From: Rostratula benghalensis | Taxonomy: Eukaryota > Chordata > Aves > Charadriiformes > Rostratulidae | Assembly (NCBI GenBank): GCA_013399305.1 | Contig: VXAI01000199.1 | Span: 571,975 to 635,974 of the forward strand | DNA: 64,000 nt | Direction of reading: 5' to 3' | Part shown: piece by piece, positions 34,541 through 46,470 of the stretch | Layout: the number at the start of each line of letters is the position of its first letter | Numbering within the stretch: the first letter of the stretch is position 1 | Notes under the pieces: generated by a model | Seen by the model: only the letters and a program-made list of their open reading frames with translations | The model's database searches: none | Told to the model about the DNA's origin: nothing | Position numbers and translations under genes: made by a program

Positions 34541-36489
34541 ACATAAACTTTTATGTTTTCAGTCTGACATCTTCATCAACTGAGCACTGATGCTTTGTAT
34601 TTTATGTAGCCGAAAGTACAAAAATAAACAAAGAGAATATTACTTAGAAGAGGAACATTTTTGCATCAAGAGATTGCATTTTGTCCTTGTGCTGTAAATA
34701 AACTTGAAGCTGTCGCTAAATACTGGCTTTCCAGTAAATGCCAAAGATTGATTACATATAGTAAAAATGTGTACATTCACTATTCTTTCATCACATTCAT
34801 CACAGGGATCAGATTTGCAATATAGATTTGTATTAAGGAAGATAATAATGAACTGCTTTTCTGCCAGTGAACACAGGAATGGCTGAAGCTCATCGGCAAA
34901 GATCCATTTGACTGGGTCCAAAGGCAGGTTCTTAGGGCAGAGTACAAGAGAAATGTATCTGTGTAATTACAGTAGTTCTATATTCTCTCCTGCTTTATAG
35001 CAATGCATTGTTCACGGACATCTTAAGCAAAGGTAGTCCCTTTAAGTTTAACAGTCTTTTATGGATTTTTCTTCTGAGTGTTTAATGAATATATGTACAG
35101 CTGTGCTATCCTGCAGCAACATATACACACTTTTAATAAACACTTAGTGAAGAAACATATTATTTCACTGCTTATTAAATGAATTTTGGAAATAGTTTTT
35201 TTAATAGTTATATTCTGGTATTAGTTGGGTATCATAAGCATGATTATGCTTCTGCCTAGAAAAACAGACAGAATGCCAACATGTTCAAAACCTAATAGCA
35301 CAGATATTACTTTACTACCTGTTTATCCAAACTTGCCAGGAATATTTAAATATCCAACAAGTATGTCCTTTCAGACATTACCAGTTAACTATTATCCTCA
35401 TTCTTAGGATGAAGAGCATAGTGTTCTCAAAAGAAATTACAAAGTTTTACAGTGAAACTTCAGAAAATAATAAGTAAATTTTCCCAGATGATGATGAAAT
35501 TTATTTATTTGACTTTATAGAAACGTATTGACAGGAATGATGTCTATTTTTCTGATGTTTTTTCTTGTACAGTGTACTGCAACATTAAGACTCTGTCGCT
35601 CGAGCTACCATAAGGTGGCAGCATTTAATGCATATTTATTTTGTTGAATTTGTATGTAGTAGGTATCTACTTGTGGTTTAATTCATATGGTCACAATTAC
35701 CACAAATGTGCTTTTACAGAAATCACTCACAACATACTACAAATTATCCCAAACAGAAGTTTTTTAAACTGTAAAAGCTTTTGTGCATATCTGTATTCAT
35801 CTTAAAGTTTCACTGAAAGATAATTTTTCCAAAGAGTACAAGGTCAGTGAAAACTGAATTGCCGCAGTTGCCATAAACTTTCATATAACTCATTTTTTAG
35901 CTGCAGACTTAGAAACTAATAGTTGTTCAAGCAATCTTGAAAATAACAAATTGTTTATAGCTATGCTTTAGCAGTTGATTTTCTGTAAGTGTAACAGAAT
36001 ACCAATACAACTCCTTGTATGCCTTCCAAATAACATCAGCTATATGAAATTGCCATCAAAGCACTGCAATTTTTATAAAAACAGCAAAAGACTCTTTTAC
36101 TAAGGTTGTGGTTTTACATGTTTTCATGTCTTATTTTCAAGGACCAGTGGTTTAAAAAAAAAATATAATCAGATTCACTAGGTTACCATTGAAGTTTTAA
36201 CATTAATGATAACACGACCAGCTTATAGAATTATTTTTACAATTAAAAAAAAATAGAACTAGAAAAAAAATTAAAATTAGGAAATTTGTGTTCAGGCTCG
36301 GTTTGGAAAACTACAAATATTTGCAATCTTACTGCAAATTGTATGTCAGAAAGTATATTCTTGTTATATGCAGAAAGATCAGAGATATTGATGGGTACTT
36401 GGAATAATCTGTTTCTGAGGTACACCTTCCTTTGGGAAAGAAGCAAACTAATTCTAAACAGGCATAATGGAAAATAAGAGATGTTCGCA
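34541..36489. other. Unique AT-rich non-coding sequence
   Basis: No gene or clear repeat was seen except the possible CTCF motif at 35605. Open frames at 34640, 35225, 36243 and 36286 lack known domains. Confidence 0.5.
35605..35623 (+). promoter_or_regulatory. Possible CTCF-binding site
   Basis: CTACCATAAGGTGGCAGCA fits 16 of 19 positions of the commonly used CTCF consensus YGRCCASYAGRKGGCRSYR. The mismatches are at position 2 and at the two central positions before AG. It sits beside two CpG dinucleotides in an AT-rich, CpG-poor setting. CTCF is a zinc-finger protein that anchors chromatin loops. One motif match in 64 kb is weak evidence. Confidence 0.35.
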
Positions 36490-36640
36490 GTAAGAGTGGT
36501 TAAGATTTGCAATAGGTTGTGCAGGAAGTGTGTGGAATCGCTACCCTTTGAAATTCCCATCAGTTGTCTTTTGTAAATTGGAAGTTATCCCTGCTTTGAG
36601 AAAGAGGTTGGACTACATATCTGCAGCTATTCTTTGCAAC
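36490..36640 (+). mobile_element. Old CR1 3' remnant, sense (weak)
   Basis: AAGAGTGGTTAAGATTTGCA then AATAGGTTGTGCAGGAAG resembles the CR1 segment encoding the end of ORF2 (an RVV..WNRLP-type block). GAGGTTGGACTACAT farther on resembles the 3' UTR. No clear terminal octamer is seen. Divergence is high. Confidence 0.5.
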
Positions 36641-37120
36641 GCTGTTTTCTAAGCTTCCTGTGAGTGCTCATATTCTGCATCAGTGCTGTGCTTGATACAG
36701 GTGATTTGACAGGATATTAGAAAAGGCTTAATTAGAAAGGACTGATTTTCATGTGATGCATGTATACACTTTGTGAGGAAGAGACCTGCTCTCCCTACAG
36801 CAACAAAGCTGGTGTGTTGACCAGCACTAATAGTGTTTACTTAGCACCCACGGAACACACAGACAGTCCTAGAACAGTTCAGAATATTTGACTAGCTTCT
36901 TTAGGTCTCAACTTTCTATTGTTTGCATATGTCCTCAACACTTTCTGTTGTTGTGTTTGGACACTATATGAATTAAACTCAAAGACTCTCCTCCTCTTTC
37001 TTCTTCTTCTGTCCCTGGAGTCATAACCCAGGTATTTTTCCCAGCTCTGAAAATAAGAGAACAGTCCCAACCAGTGCCCGATTTCTGTGTTGACTCACTC
37101 GACTTCAGACAGGCTTCTTC
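36641..37120. other. Unique sequence
   Basis: No gene or repeat recognised. A purine/pyrimidine-skewed CTTCTTCTTCT stretch lies near 36990-37012. Confidence 0.5.
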
Positions 37121-37190
37121 ATGGAATTACAGAATGGTTAGTGTTGGAAGGAATTTTTTAAAGGTCATCTTTAACCAGGCCAGGTTGTTG
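37121..37190 (-). mobile_element. CR1 3'-end remnant
   Basis: CATGGAATTACAGAATGG, GTGTTGGAAGGAATT and AAAGGTCATC on the + strand match the inverted CR1 3' terminus. Homology is lost after AACCAGGCCAGGTTG. A very short or decayed copy. Confidence 0.7.
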
Positions 37191-38948
37191 AGAAGTAACA
37201 TGAAAGCAGAAACACACTAAGGGCTTTCCAGACCCAGTTCCCCACCAACACCTTTGCTTTTTCCATTACACCTGTTCCTCACAGAAAAATACAGTGCTGA
37301 TTTTGTCATTTCTGCAGGAAACACCACTGGATTCTTTGTTTGTTTGTTTTGTAAATCCAGTCATGCTAGTCTCAGCTAAGATGAACTGAATAGTAATAAA
37401 AGTGTAAGTTACCATATCACATATGGTCTCACTATTCAAAATGCTATTATATCAGTGTCAGGATCAATACAGAGAATTTTGATAATTTATAATTTTCAAA
37501 CTGTTTATGTGATCAGTTCTCAAATGGCTACGAATGTGATCACTCACAATTATCACAAGGTCAAAAATGGTCCTTTTCAATCTATTTTCAAGTTGGCTTG
37601 TTCATTAGGAGAAGTACAAATGCCACAGTATTAATCCCACATTGCGTACTCTTATATATGATTTTAACCAAGTTCCCACCACACTTAACCATGGAGCAAG
37701 TCTAATTTAGTAGTGAATGGTTATAGCCCCCTGATCTGTAACACTTGTAAAAGCTCCTTGGGATTGTCCAGAAGTTCTTGCTCGTTACTGCAGTACATTT
37801 GAGTACTCAGTCCAAGAGCATTAAATTATAGCCTTAAACTGAAAGAAACTAAAGAGATATTAAATAAAAAAAACCCCTTTTCAATCACTTTCATTATATT
37901 CATTTTTCTAGCAGTGTCTGGCTTTTTTACGTTTTTCTGGAGGATTTTCCACTTCCTAACCTGTCAGATTTTCACACATACCCAAATCTTATCTCTGGCT
38001 GCAAGCAAAGCTTGTGTAGAGTCTAGCAAATTCATAAATCAGTTTCTGAGGGAAAGATATATTTGTTGCTAGGGCCATTTATGCAATCCAGGGCCTTTAA
38101 AGCAGGCCACTGTAAACGTCTGGGCAACTGCACACTTGCATTAGTCTGAATTATAATACACACCAGAATGCCTTGCAAGGAGAAAATTCCAGTTTGGGCT
38201 CTCCGAGCTGCTTGGTCCTCATTGACATAAAGCCCCTTTGAATTCCTGGAGTAACTGGACACAACTCTGCACTGTTTCAGCAAAGTAGAACACAAAAATG
38301 AAGCTTCTGAGATTTTCAGGGGCAAAGAAACAATGTCATAAAATGGCCTTGGAGAAAGCACAAGTCTCTTTCCGCATCTCAGCCCTGAGGCATATGTCTG
38401 CCTAGAGCAAATTTTCACAGCTCAGTAGAGAATCCTTGAAAATTAGTGTTTTTAATGTGAGTGTTGGCACAGCTTGTACCGTGGGATAGCTTTGTGCAGG
38501 GAAGAGGCAGAAGACTCAAAATTAAGAGGCAAAATCTGATAAAAAATGCATGCTGGAGCTCAAAAGGAAAGGAAGTGTCAGAGCAATGTAACTTGACAGA
38601 ACTGCTGGAAATTCTGTTTTATTTCCCTCCTTTCAACATTTTTAATATCCCAAACAAAACACATTTTGGTACTGATGTGCGCTCAGCCTGAGGAAACAGC
38701 TAAGAGAAAGGGAAAATTACCTTTAATGGAGTCTCCTAATCCCAAATTCATGCTGTTTCCAGGACTAAACCTAACTGCAGATTTTCTACCTGAATGTGGT
38801 AAAAAAAGAGAAAAAGAATGAGCTTGTGTCACTTTGTAGAGGTAAACCAGACAGCAGAAGGGAATGCTGTGATACAGCGATTTAAATTTGACTTTTCAAA
38901 ACATACAATGCCCTAAATACCCCTTTAATTCTTTCCAGTGTTTTATTT

Positions 38949-39001
38949 AAAAAACAAACAAACACACAAACAAAAAAAACCCACCAAAAATACCCCACAA
39001 A
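38949..39001. repeat. A/C-rich low-complexity tract
   Basis: (AAAC)n and CAAACACACAAAC type sequence merging into ACCCACCAAAAATACCCC. Confidence 0.88.
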
Positions 39002-39032
39002 AGTCAATGTTCATGTTCTGTAAAACAGAGAA

Positions 39033-39033
39033 N
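39033..39033. other. Single N flanked by a duplicated 14-mer
   Basis: TGTAAAACAGAGAA occurs immediately before and immediately after the single N (39019-39032 and 39034-39047). This looks like two contig ends that overlap but were not merged. Confidence 0.9.
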
Positions 39034-39972
39034 TGTAAAACAGAGAAACTGTGCTTTCTCCTGCTGATACTGCATTTACTGTTTAGTAATAATAAAGGTG
39101 TACCTCTGTTTTTCTGTTCATAATCTTCCAAGGGGGCACAATCATGCTATGCTCTGGTTGTGGATCTCCTGTCTCTGGATCATCAATCTTTAGTGACATG
39201 CCTCAATAACTGCCTTTATTTTCAGGTGCTGAGCCCCTAGCAACTCCCTTTAAAGTAAATGAAAGCTGCCAGAGGCTCAGCATTTCAGAAATCAGGGCAC
39301 TTAAATTTGTTGCCTGTGTCTGGATTCAAAAATCTGGCTTGACGTTCTCTTTTATTTTTTTAACTTTGCTCTATAATCCAACATCAAGGGAAAAGTAATG
39401 AAAGCGTACTTGACTACAAGAAAGAAAGGTTCCAGTTGTGGAATGTCTTTTTCAGTCTGTTGGAGTTAATTATTAAAGAGACAATCTCAGTTAAAATAAT
39501 GACTGTTAATTCAAGTATTTTTTTTCTTTTCTGTTATAGCTAGAAATAACAATTAAGATCGTGTAGCTCACAGAGTTATTTTCTTCTTCTTCAGCTTGTT
39601 AACTATGTTTTTGACAAGAATCCTTATAAACCTGACATTCAGTCAGAGCTGGCCAGGTTTACCTGAAATATTTCTAACATGACAAGCCTTCCAGTTTGAA
39701 CCATCCTGAAGCCTGCCAAGCCTGCCAGTGGGCACAGAACTACTCTCTTAATAGGCTAAAATCAAAAGAGAAATCTATACTTTCAGTTGCAATTCCATAG
39801 CTTGCTACATAACACACATACTAGTGGAGCAAAGTCATCTTAAGAAACACGTATGTGCCTTAAAGCAGCTAATACAGCTGCAAAACAAACAAATCAACAA
39901 TTACTCTCCTAACACACAGATTGCTCTAATGACATCATGTTTTCTTACTAATGTTACTCTTTTGTATTTCAG

Positions 39973-40127
39973 ACCTCTATTCTGCAGCTGAGAGGTTCGT
40001 GACAGGATTTCGGTTTTGGCCTATAGTAGAACAGTGCACCCAGCTATGAACAGAAGCACACACTTTTTGGGTCAGAGTTTTGGGGAACTGAATCAGTTAC
40101 TGCAGCAGCTATGTTGTTTGAAAGGAG
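39973..40127 (+). other. Possible exon of an unknown transcript (speculative)
   Basis: A polypyrimidine-rich stretch ending in TTTTGTATTTCAG is followed by 155 bp of non-repetitive sequence and a GGAG|GTAAAT donor-like site. Within it an ATG at 40046 opens a frame that runs to the donor (MNRSTHFLGQSFGELNQLLQ and onward). I recognise no protein. Splice-like signals of this quality occur often by chance, so this is only a lead. Confidence 0.15.
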
Positions 40128-40957
40128 GTAAATGTGCAGTCCTAAAGGTACTACAACTTTTAGTTCTTCATAAAAATATTTCCAGTACTGTCATATTTTA
40201 CCCCACACTTCAAACTACGTAACTTCCACTCTCTGCATTAAAGGAAATGGAGATGCGTGCAGTATGACCTGACGAAGAAGCTAACAAATCTGCAAGCCAT
40301 TGTAGCAGAACAAAACACAGTGAGATTTTTTTTTTTAACTGTATGAAAGAAATAAATGTCTGAGGAGAGACATATAGACTGAAAAAGACTGAAGAAAAAA
40401 AATATCAGAAAAAAGTTATAATATACCTCTCCTGCATCTCTGGAGTACGTGCAATAATGCACCAAGTGTCTCATGTTTTTCTGATGGTGGTGAACGATTG
40501 TATAACACTTATAAAGTGTGAGGACCACAAACATTTATTTGTTTCTTCTCATAGGCAACTTCTGCCTGTAGATCTACTTAACCTGACTGCATTCTAGAAG
40601 GCCTTTGTAAAGTACCGCTGCCTCAGAAGTAACACTCTCTCTTGCCCTCTATCGTTTGATATTGGTGCTCAGATGTTATTTTATTCACATCCTTTTGTGA
40701 ATAAACTCCTGTAAAGGTACAGAGCTGACACACTCAGTTTTGAGCACTCAGAGGCATCAGTCAGACTCCAGTGAGAGTCATGATATGAAAACATTTTAAA
40801 AATACTGCACTTTTCAAAAATATTTTTTCTCTTGTTATTCATTCATCAGTATTAGATCTTGAACAATTTTATTTTTAACTTATTTATGCATCATCTAGAC
40901 TATAAAGTCTTTTACATGAGAAAGCTAAGGTTTCCTTCCTTTTTTTAAGGATGATAA

Positions 40958-40974
40958 TTTTTTTTTTTTTTTTT
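40958..40974. repeat. Poly-T run
   Basis: About 17 T residues followed by CAG. Confidence 0.85.
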
Positions 40975-41531
40975 CAGAAAGGTAGAGAATTAAAAAAGCA
41001 ATACCAAAATAAAAAAGACAATATCTGAAGTAATGCACATTATACAAAACAGCATAACCTTTTCTTACATAGGCCTGAGCAGTGGGGCACAGAAACTCAT
41101 TAGAACTGATTAGGGTAACCACCGATCTTGGAGAAGGAACTGTATGTTTTAGAGATAGAGAAGTATCAAACAGTTAGGAGGCATTTCTCACAAATAGTGT
41201 CCTGAGATTACATGGAAATTTTAAGTGTGAACAGAAATTTCTACTCCATTTGTCAGAAAATGAAACAAATTAAATAAATAGGAGAAAATTGCGTAAGAGC
41301 TAGAGAAAAGCTAACCAGCTCAAGTAACATTCCTTAGCATATAAATTAGATATTTGTGCTACTCTTCATGCTAAAACAGGACAACTTAGATTTCCCATCT
41401 TTCAAGAATATACCTACATTTAGGCATCTACAAATAGGTGTCTAAGCTCCTACCGTAAACAATTGAGATATACCAAAAGTGAGAGCAGAACTCGGAAACT
41501 AGACTGTCAACTAACACTTCTGCATCCCCAG

Positions 41532-42720
41532 AATCAGTGAATGGTTGAGGTTGGATGGGACCTCTGGAAGAAATCTGGTCCAACTCCTCTGCTCAAGTAG
41601 GTCTACCTAGACTAAATTTCTCAGGACCATGTCCAGATGGCTTTTGAATATCTCCAAGAATGGAGACTCCAGCACATCCCCAGCCAATCTATGCACAGTA
41701 GAAAGTGCTACGTTATGTCCATGAGGAACTTGCTGTGTTTAATTTTGTGCCCATTGACTTGTCCTGTCACTAGGCATGACTGCAAGCAACCTGGATCCAT
41801 TATATATGTTATATAGGTTGATAATATCTCCCTGAGCCTGCTTGTCTCCAAGCTATACAGTAGCAGCTTGCTCAGCCTTTCGTCACAGGAGGAATGCTCC
41901 AGCCCTTTCATCATCTTTGTGGCCCTTTGTAGAGCATTTCCACATGTCTCTTAGACAGAAGAGCTCAGAACTGAACACAGTACTACAGCTGTGGTCACAC
42001 CAGTGCTGAGCAGAGGGAAAGGACCACCTCCCTTGGACCTTCTGGAAACACCCCTCCTAAGACAGGCTTGGATACTGTTAGACTTCTTTGCCATAACGGC
42101 ACGCTGCTGACTCATGTTCAGTTTAATATCCACAAGGAGTCCTCCAGTCCTTCATCCTTTTTTGCCCAGCTGCTTTCCAGCTGGGTGGGCCACAGAATAT
42201 ACCAGTGCCTGGGGCTGTTCCATCCCAGATGCAAGACATTGTGGTTGCCCTTGTCAAACCTCACAAGGTTCCTTGTGAGGAAACAGTAAGCCTGTTTCTT
42301 CAGCATGTTCAGGTCACTCTGTATGGCAACATGACCTTCTTGTGCATCAGGCTCTCCTCTCGCTTTTGTGTCATTAGCAAACTTGCGAAGGCACACTCAC
42401 TCTGTCTCATCATCCAGATCATTAGTGAAGATGTTAAATAGGATTGGACCCAGTACTGATCACTAGTTACTGGCCTCTAACTAGTCTTTTGCTGCTGAGG
42501 GCAGCTGTTCAGCCAGTGTTTAAACCAACTCTCACTCTCTGTTCACTCAGCTTACTCATCATATCGTATCTTCCAGGACACAATGTAAAAGTCCTTACTT
42601 GAAGTCCAGGTGGACAATATCCACTGCTCTCTCTTTGTCTACCACATCAGTCATTTCACTGTAGGAGCTTATCAAGTTGGACAAGCATGACCACAAGATG
42701 GTCAAATCTGATAGCTTTAC
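41532..42720 (-). mobile_element. CR1 LINE, old and long fragment (about 1.2 kb)
   Basis: The + strand begins AGAATCAGTGAATGGTTGAG then GGATGGGACCTCTGG, the inverted 3' end of an older CR1 subfamily (GACCTCTGGAG type). Following in order are blocks for the ORF2 C-terminus, the thumb and palm (TTTTGTGTCATTAGCAAAC, the reverse of the FADD region, near 42365), and upstream RT (TCACTAGTTACTGGCCTCTAACTAG, TCCAGGTGGACAATATCCACTG). Homology fades near 42720. Indels and stops are frequent, so this is one of the oldest CR1 copies here. Short open frames on both strands at 41708-42441 belong to it. Confidence 0.9.
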
Positions 42721-43233
42721 ACTGAGGCAGGTCTTTCTCTAGATATCACTAACTGTGTCACCAGCTTGCCTTCAGCTGTGTGGAAATGAGGTCCTGCTTT
42801 GCTAGAACTTTTTTCCTCTTTGCAGAGATTCTAAACTCAGCCCCATTCTTGTTCTTTCCATAGCCAAGGAATAGTGGTTTTCCCAGAAAGCCCTGCCAAG
42901 TTTCCTTTGGTGGCAGCACTGGATGTTACCCATACAAGCAGTCATATATCCTTCTTACTGATCTCCCTATCGTGCCACTTTGAGGAGCACTGCCATTATG
43001 AAGACGAAGCCTGACGAATTGGGAAAGGAAGCAGGTATGATGAAGAGGGCTCACTCTCTCACCCAGAGCACTGGGTCCATGCTACAGCTAATGGAGGGCA
43101 GCAAGGGACCAGGAATCTTTGTTCTTCTCTAACCTCCTTATGGTGGAAGATAAATCCTTTAGCTTTTGATGGTCTGAGCAATGGAATAACTGCTTGTTTT
43201 CTTTCACCTGTAAAAGGTGGCAAATCAAGTAAT
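42721..43233. other. Unclassified spacer between two CR1 copies
   Basis: GC-richer than the flanks but not matched to any CR1 segment I know. It may be unique sequence or a very decayed upstream part of the CR1 to its left. Confidence 0.4.
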
Positions 43234-43660
43234 AATGAAATTGTCAGAGTTGGAGGGGACCTCTAGAGATCATCTAGTCCAACTCCCCTGCCAAAGCAGA
43301 TTGCCTAGAACACATTACTCAGGACTGCATCCAGGCAGGTCTTCAAAGTCTCCAGAGAAGGGGACTCCACAACCTACCCAGGCATCCTGTTCCAGTGCCC
43401 TGTCACCCTCACTAGAAAGAAGTTTTTCTTCATATTTGAATGGAACTTCCTGTGTTCCAGCTTGTGCCCATTGCCACTCGATCTGTCACAGGGAACCACT
43501 GAAAAGAATCTGTCTCCATCCTCCTTTAACCCACCCTTCAGATTCTTATAAGCATTAATAATGTCTCCCCTCAGCCTTCTCTTCTCCAGGCTAAAGAGTT
43601 CCAGCTCTCTCAGCCTTTCCTCATAAGGGAGGTGTTCTAATCCCTCAATCGTCCCTTAAT
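43234..43660 (-). mobile_element. CR1 LINE 3' fragment
   Basis: The + strand shows GTCAGAGTTGGAGGGGACCT, AGAGATCATCTAGTCCAACT, CTGTTCCAGTGCCCTGTCAC and CAGCCTTCTCTTCTCCAGGC, the inverted 3' UTR and end of ORF2. The terminal octamer is eroded. The fragment is 5'-truncated near ATCCCTCAATCGTCCC. It belongs to the GACCTCTAGAG-type older subfamilies rather than the TTTAAGATC type. Confidence 0.93.
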
Positions 43661-43965
43661 CAACGAGAAATATCTTGTAAGCTGAATCATGATCATGGGT
43701 TGTCACTAAAAAGTGGATTTTACTTCATGAATTTTACTGCATGAATTAATGTAAAAATCTTCCCTCCACAACTGGTTCTCTATTGCCATATTCTAGATCA
43801 AATCAGTTACCACTACCTAAAAGGAAAAACAAACCAGTGGCAAATTACATCTATTTAGTTTATACCCATTTTGCACTGGAACCTGAAGTACTACAGACCT
43901 ATAAATCTATTGAAAAATTTGAAACAGTTCCAGGGAGAAGGAATCATTGGAAACATTAAGTAAAA

Positions 43966-44526
43966 TGAGGGAAGTTATTCTGCTCTCTGCTTTGGTGAGA
44001 CCCTATGTGGAGTATTGTGTCTAGCTCTGGAGTCTTCAGCACAAGATGGACGTGGACCTGTTGGAACAGGACCAAGAGGGGCCACAAAGATGATCAGAGG
44101 GCTGGATAACCTCTCCTACGCATGCAGGCTGATAGAGTTGGAGTACCTCAGCCTGCAGAAGAGAAAGCTCCTTATAGCGGCCTTATACTATCTAACAAGG
44201 GTCCACAAGAAAGCTGGAGAGGGATATTTTACAAGTGCATGCAGTGATAGGATGTGAGTTAATGGCTTCATATTGGAGAAGGGCAGATTTAGATTAGATA
44301 TCAGGAAAAAAAATGTTCACTAATGATAGAGGTGAGGCAGTAGAACAGGTTGCCCAGAGAAGTTGTGGATGTCCTGTCCCTGAAAATGTTTAAGGCCAGG
44401 CTGGATAAGCCTTCGAGCAACCTGATGTTGTGGAAAGTGTTCCTTACCAAGGACTGGGTTTGGGACTGGGTTTGGAACTGGATTGTCTTTAAGGTCTCTT
44501 CCAATCTAAACCATTCTACGATTATA
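43966..44526 (+). mobile_element. CR1 LINE 3' fragment, sense orientation
   Basis: Begins at GAGGGAAGTTATTCTGC (ORF2 C-terminal codons), then GTGGAGTATTGTGTCTAGCT (the YVEYCV-type block), CAAAGATGATCAGAGGGCTG and CTTATAGCGGCCTTATAC. The 3' UTR follows, ending at AACCATTCTACGATTATAT, a mutated terminal octamer pair. A GGGTTTGGGACTGG-type local duplication lies near 44451-44480 within the 3' UTR. Several stops and frameshifts are present. It lies in inverted orientation to the CR1 fragment ending 300 bp to its left. Confidence 0.94.
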
Positions 44527-46133
44527 TAAAAGGGCTTCATTTTTACTCCATAAACACACAGAAGATTTCACACTTTCCTTCTAGAATAATTATCAAAGAA
44601 ATAATATCACAAGATCCTTAATTTGATGGTGATTATGCCATTAGAAATGCTATTATAGCACTACTGTCTTACAACTGGAGTATCATTAATCATTGCAGGG
44701 AGGCATTTCTTCCCTCCTCTTTTCACTCCATGTTCCTGTTTCTATTCTCAGTAGTTTTGCTGAAAATTTAAACACATTTTGATAATTAACAAAACCAACA
44801 AAAAATAATTATAAGATTATGGATTTGGATCATGTTGCTGCGTACATCAAACTATTTTCTTTTAACCTTTTTATGTGGAAATACAGGTGATTGCACTGGG
44901 AATTGTAATTAATACATTTATAAAATTATCAGAACTGTGACCTCTCTTTTATTCACTTAGCAATATAAAATCATAGATCCACATTCAACAAAAGAACTAA
45001 GATAGTTTAAGATCTGCCCATCTCTGTTTTCAGAGACTGACTAATTTGTTTAAGTTAAGCATTATTTGAAATGACAGCGCAGGGAATCCATATGCTTGCA
45101 GTTAAACTAGTTTTTCAGCCTTAACGCAGAAAGAATGGGGTCTGCCTAACCACAAATCTTTAGAGAGTTTCAAAGCTTCCCAATTTGGTTGGAGAATTTA
45201 TTCAGTCTCTATATTCTAGTGATCTATGCCACTGCATTTCAATGTTCAAACCTCTTGACATTTAGGGTAAAAAAAACCCCAAAACAAACAAAACCTAAAA
45301 CATAACCAAAAGCCTACCGTTCCTATTAAGTAAACAGCTTTTAAGAAAAAACTCTACTAAAATGTTTACAATAGGTATGAAGAAGTTTTGGTGAAGCTAT
45401 AGACTCTGTCTTGATTTATCTTAAATGTTTTTTTGCTTATCCTGTCTTGTGATGACCTCATTCTTCATGGAATAAAAAGACAAAACACAAAATCAATTAG
45501 ATGGTAATTCTTTGATGTCTCCTCCCAATGGAGAAGCAAAAGCTCTCAGGCAAATATTCTAAGAACAGGCATGATCTAATGCCAGCAGAAATCATGCATT
45601 ATAAAAACACATAGAAGGGAAAAGTATTGCAAAATAGAAGACGGATCAAAAAATGATAGAGAATGAATCAACATACCTGTGAAAATTATAACAGCAGCTG
45701 AAATCTCAGTATCTGACAAGATTTTTTTTAGTCAGATTTTGGAGTAATTTATTCCAGTTTTGTTATTTCTTCCTGGCTGACTGGAATCTATCCCTCTCTC
45801 CTCTAGTTATGACAACAGTCCCTGTGGCCATTTTAGCAGCAAAATAAGAGCTTAAAAAACAAAGTAACATCTATTTCATACTACATGAATCTACTAAACT
45901 ACAGTTCAGTTTTCACTGCCAAACGCTGTTATATACATAAATGACAAGTAGCAATGGATCCTGTGTGAAAAACAAGCATATACACTTTAATTAAAAAAAA
46001 AATTGCTAAGTAGGACAGATGTGTTTTTAATAGCTTTTCTAAAGGTCCTATATATAAAAAAACCCCTCATTTGTCTTTTCATCCAAGCAGGATTCACAGC
46101 TTTGTTTCTGACTCCTTTTCTCCTGATTGGAAT
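44527..46133. other. Unique AT-rich non-coding sequence
   Basis: No gene or interspersed repeat recognised. It holds the A/C tract at 45269. Confidence 0.5.
45269..45311. repeat. A/C-rich low-complexity tract
   Basis: A8CCCC followed by AAAACAAACAAAACC. Confidence 0.88.
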
Positions 46134-46285
46134 ATCATAGAATCATGGAATGGTTAGAGTTGGAAGGGACCTTAAATATCATTGACTTCCAACCTCCCTC
46201 ACTTGGGCAAGGACATCTCCCACTAGACCAGGTTCCCCAGAGCCCCATCCAGCCTGGCCTTTACCACTTCCAGGAATGGGGCAAT
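46134..46285 (-). mobile_element. CR1 LINE 3' end, short copy
   Basis: TCATAGAATCATGGAATGGT, GAGTTGGAAGGGACCTTAAA, CCACTAGACCAGGTTCCCC and CCCCATCCAGCCTGGCC on the + strand. Homology ends after CCAGGAATGGGGC, so the insertion is strongly 5'-truncated (about 150 bp). It is well preserved, hence relatively young. Confidence 0.94.
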
Positions 46286-46408
46286 ATCCTTATGATAAGA
46301 CACACTCTGAGACAGCTTGAGAACCAGAAACTTGGATAGTTGGCTCTCTATCCCACCTTTTATTTAAGATGTGGCTTGAAAAACCCTCAGTGTATCTGTG
46401 GTGGGAGG

Positions 46409-46470
46409 AAAAAAAAAAGAGATAAAAACAAAAAAACAAACAAACAAACAAACAAAAAACCAAAAACACC
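46409..46470. repeat. A/C-rich tract with (CAAA)n core
   Basis: An A run, then AAAACAAAAAAA, then (CAAA)5, then ACCAAAAACACC. Confidence 0.9.

Larger units (their letters stand above)
37191..41531. other. Unique sequence with a GC-richer island
   Basis: Mostly AT-rich sequence without a recognised gene. From about 38040 to 38760 the GC content rises and low-complexity runs disappear. A 128-codon minus-strand open frame lies at 38032-38418, without a recognised domain. By my rough estimate a few open frames of this length are expected by chance in 64 kb on six frames. The rest holds an A/C tract, a single N, a T run and a possible exon described separately. Confidence 0.5.

Noticed and set aside
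38938..39131. Open frames on both strands containing an X residue
   Set aside because: They cross a single N with a duplicated 14-mer and an A/C-rich tract. They are assembly and composition artefacts.
46409..46470. (CAAA)n tract considered as a CRISPR-like or satellite array
   Set aside because: It is a simple tetranucleotide microsatellite with no spacers and no larger unit.
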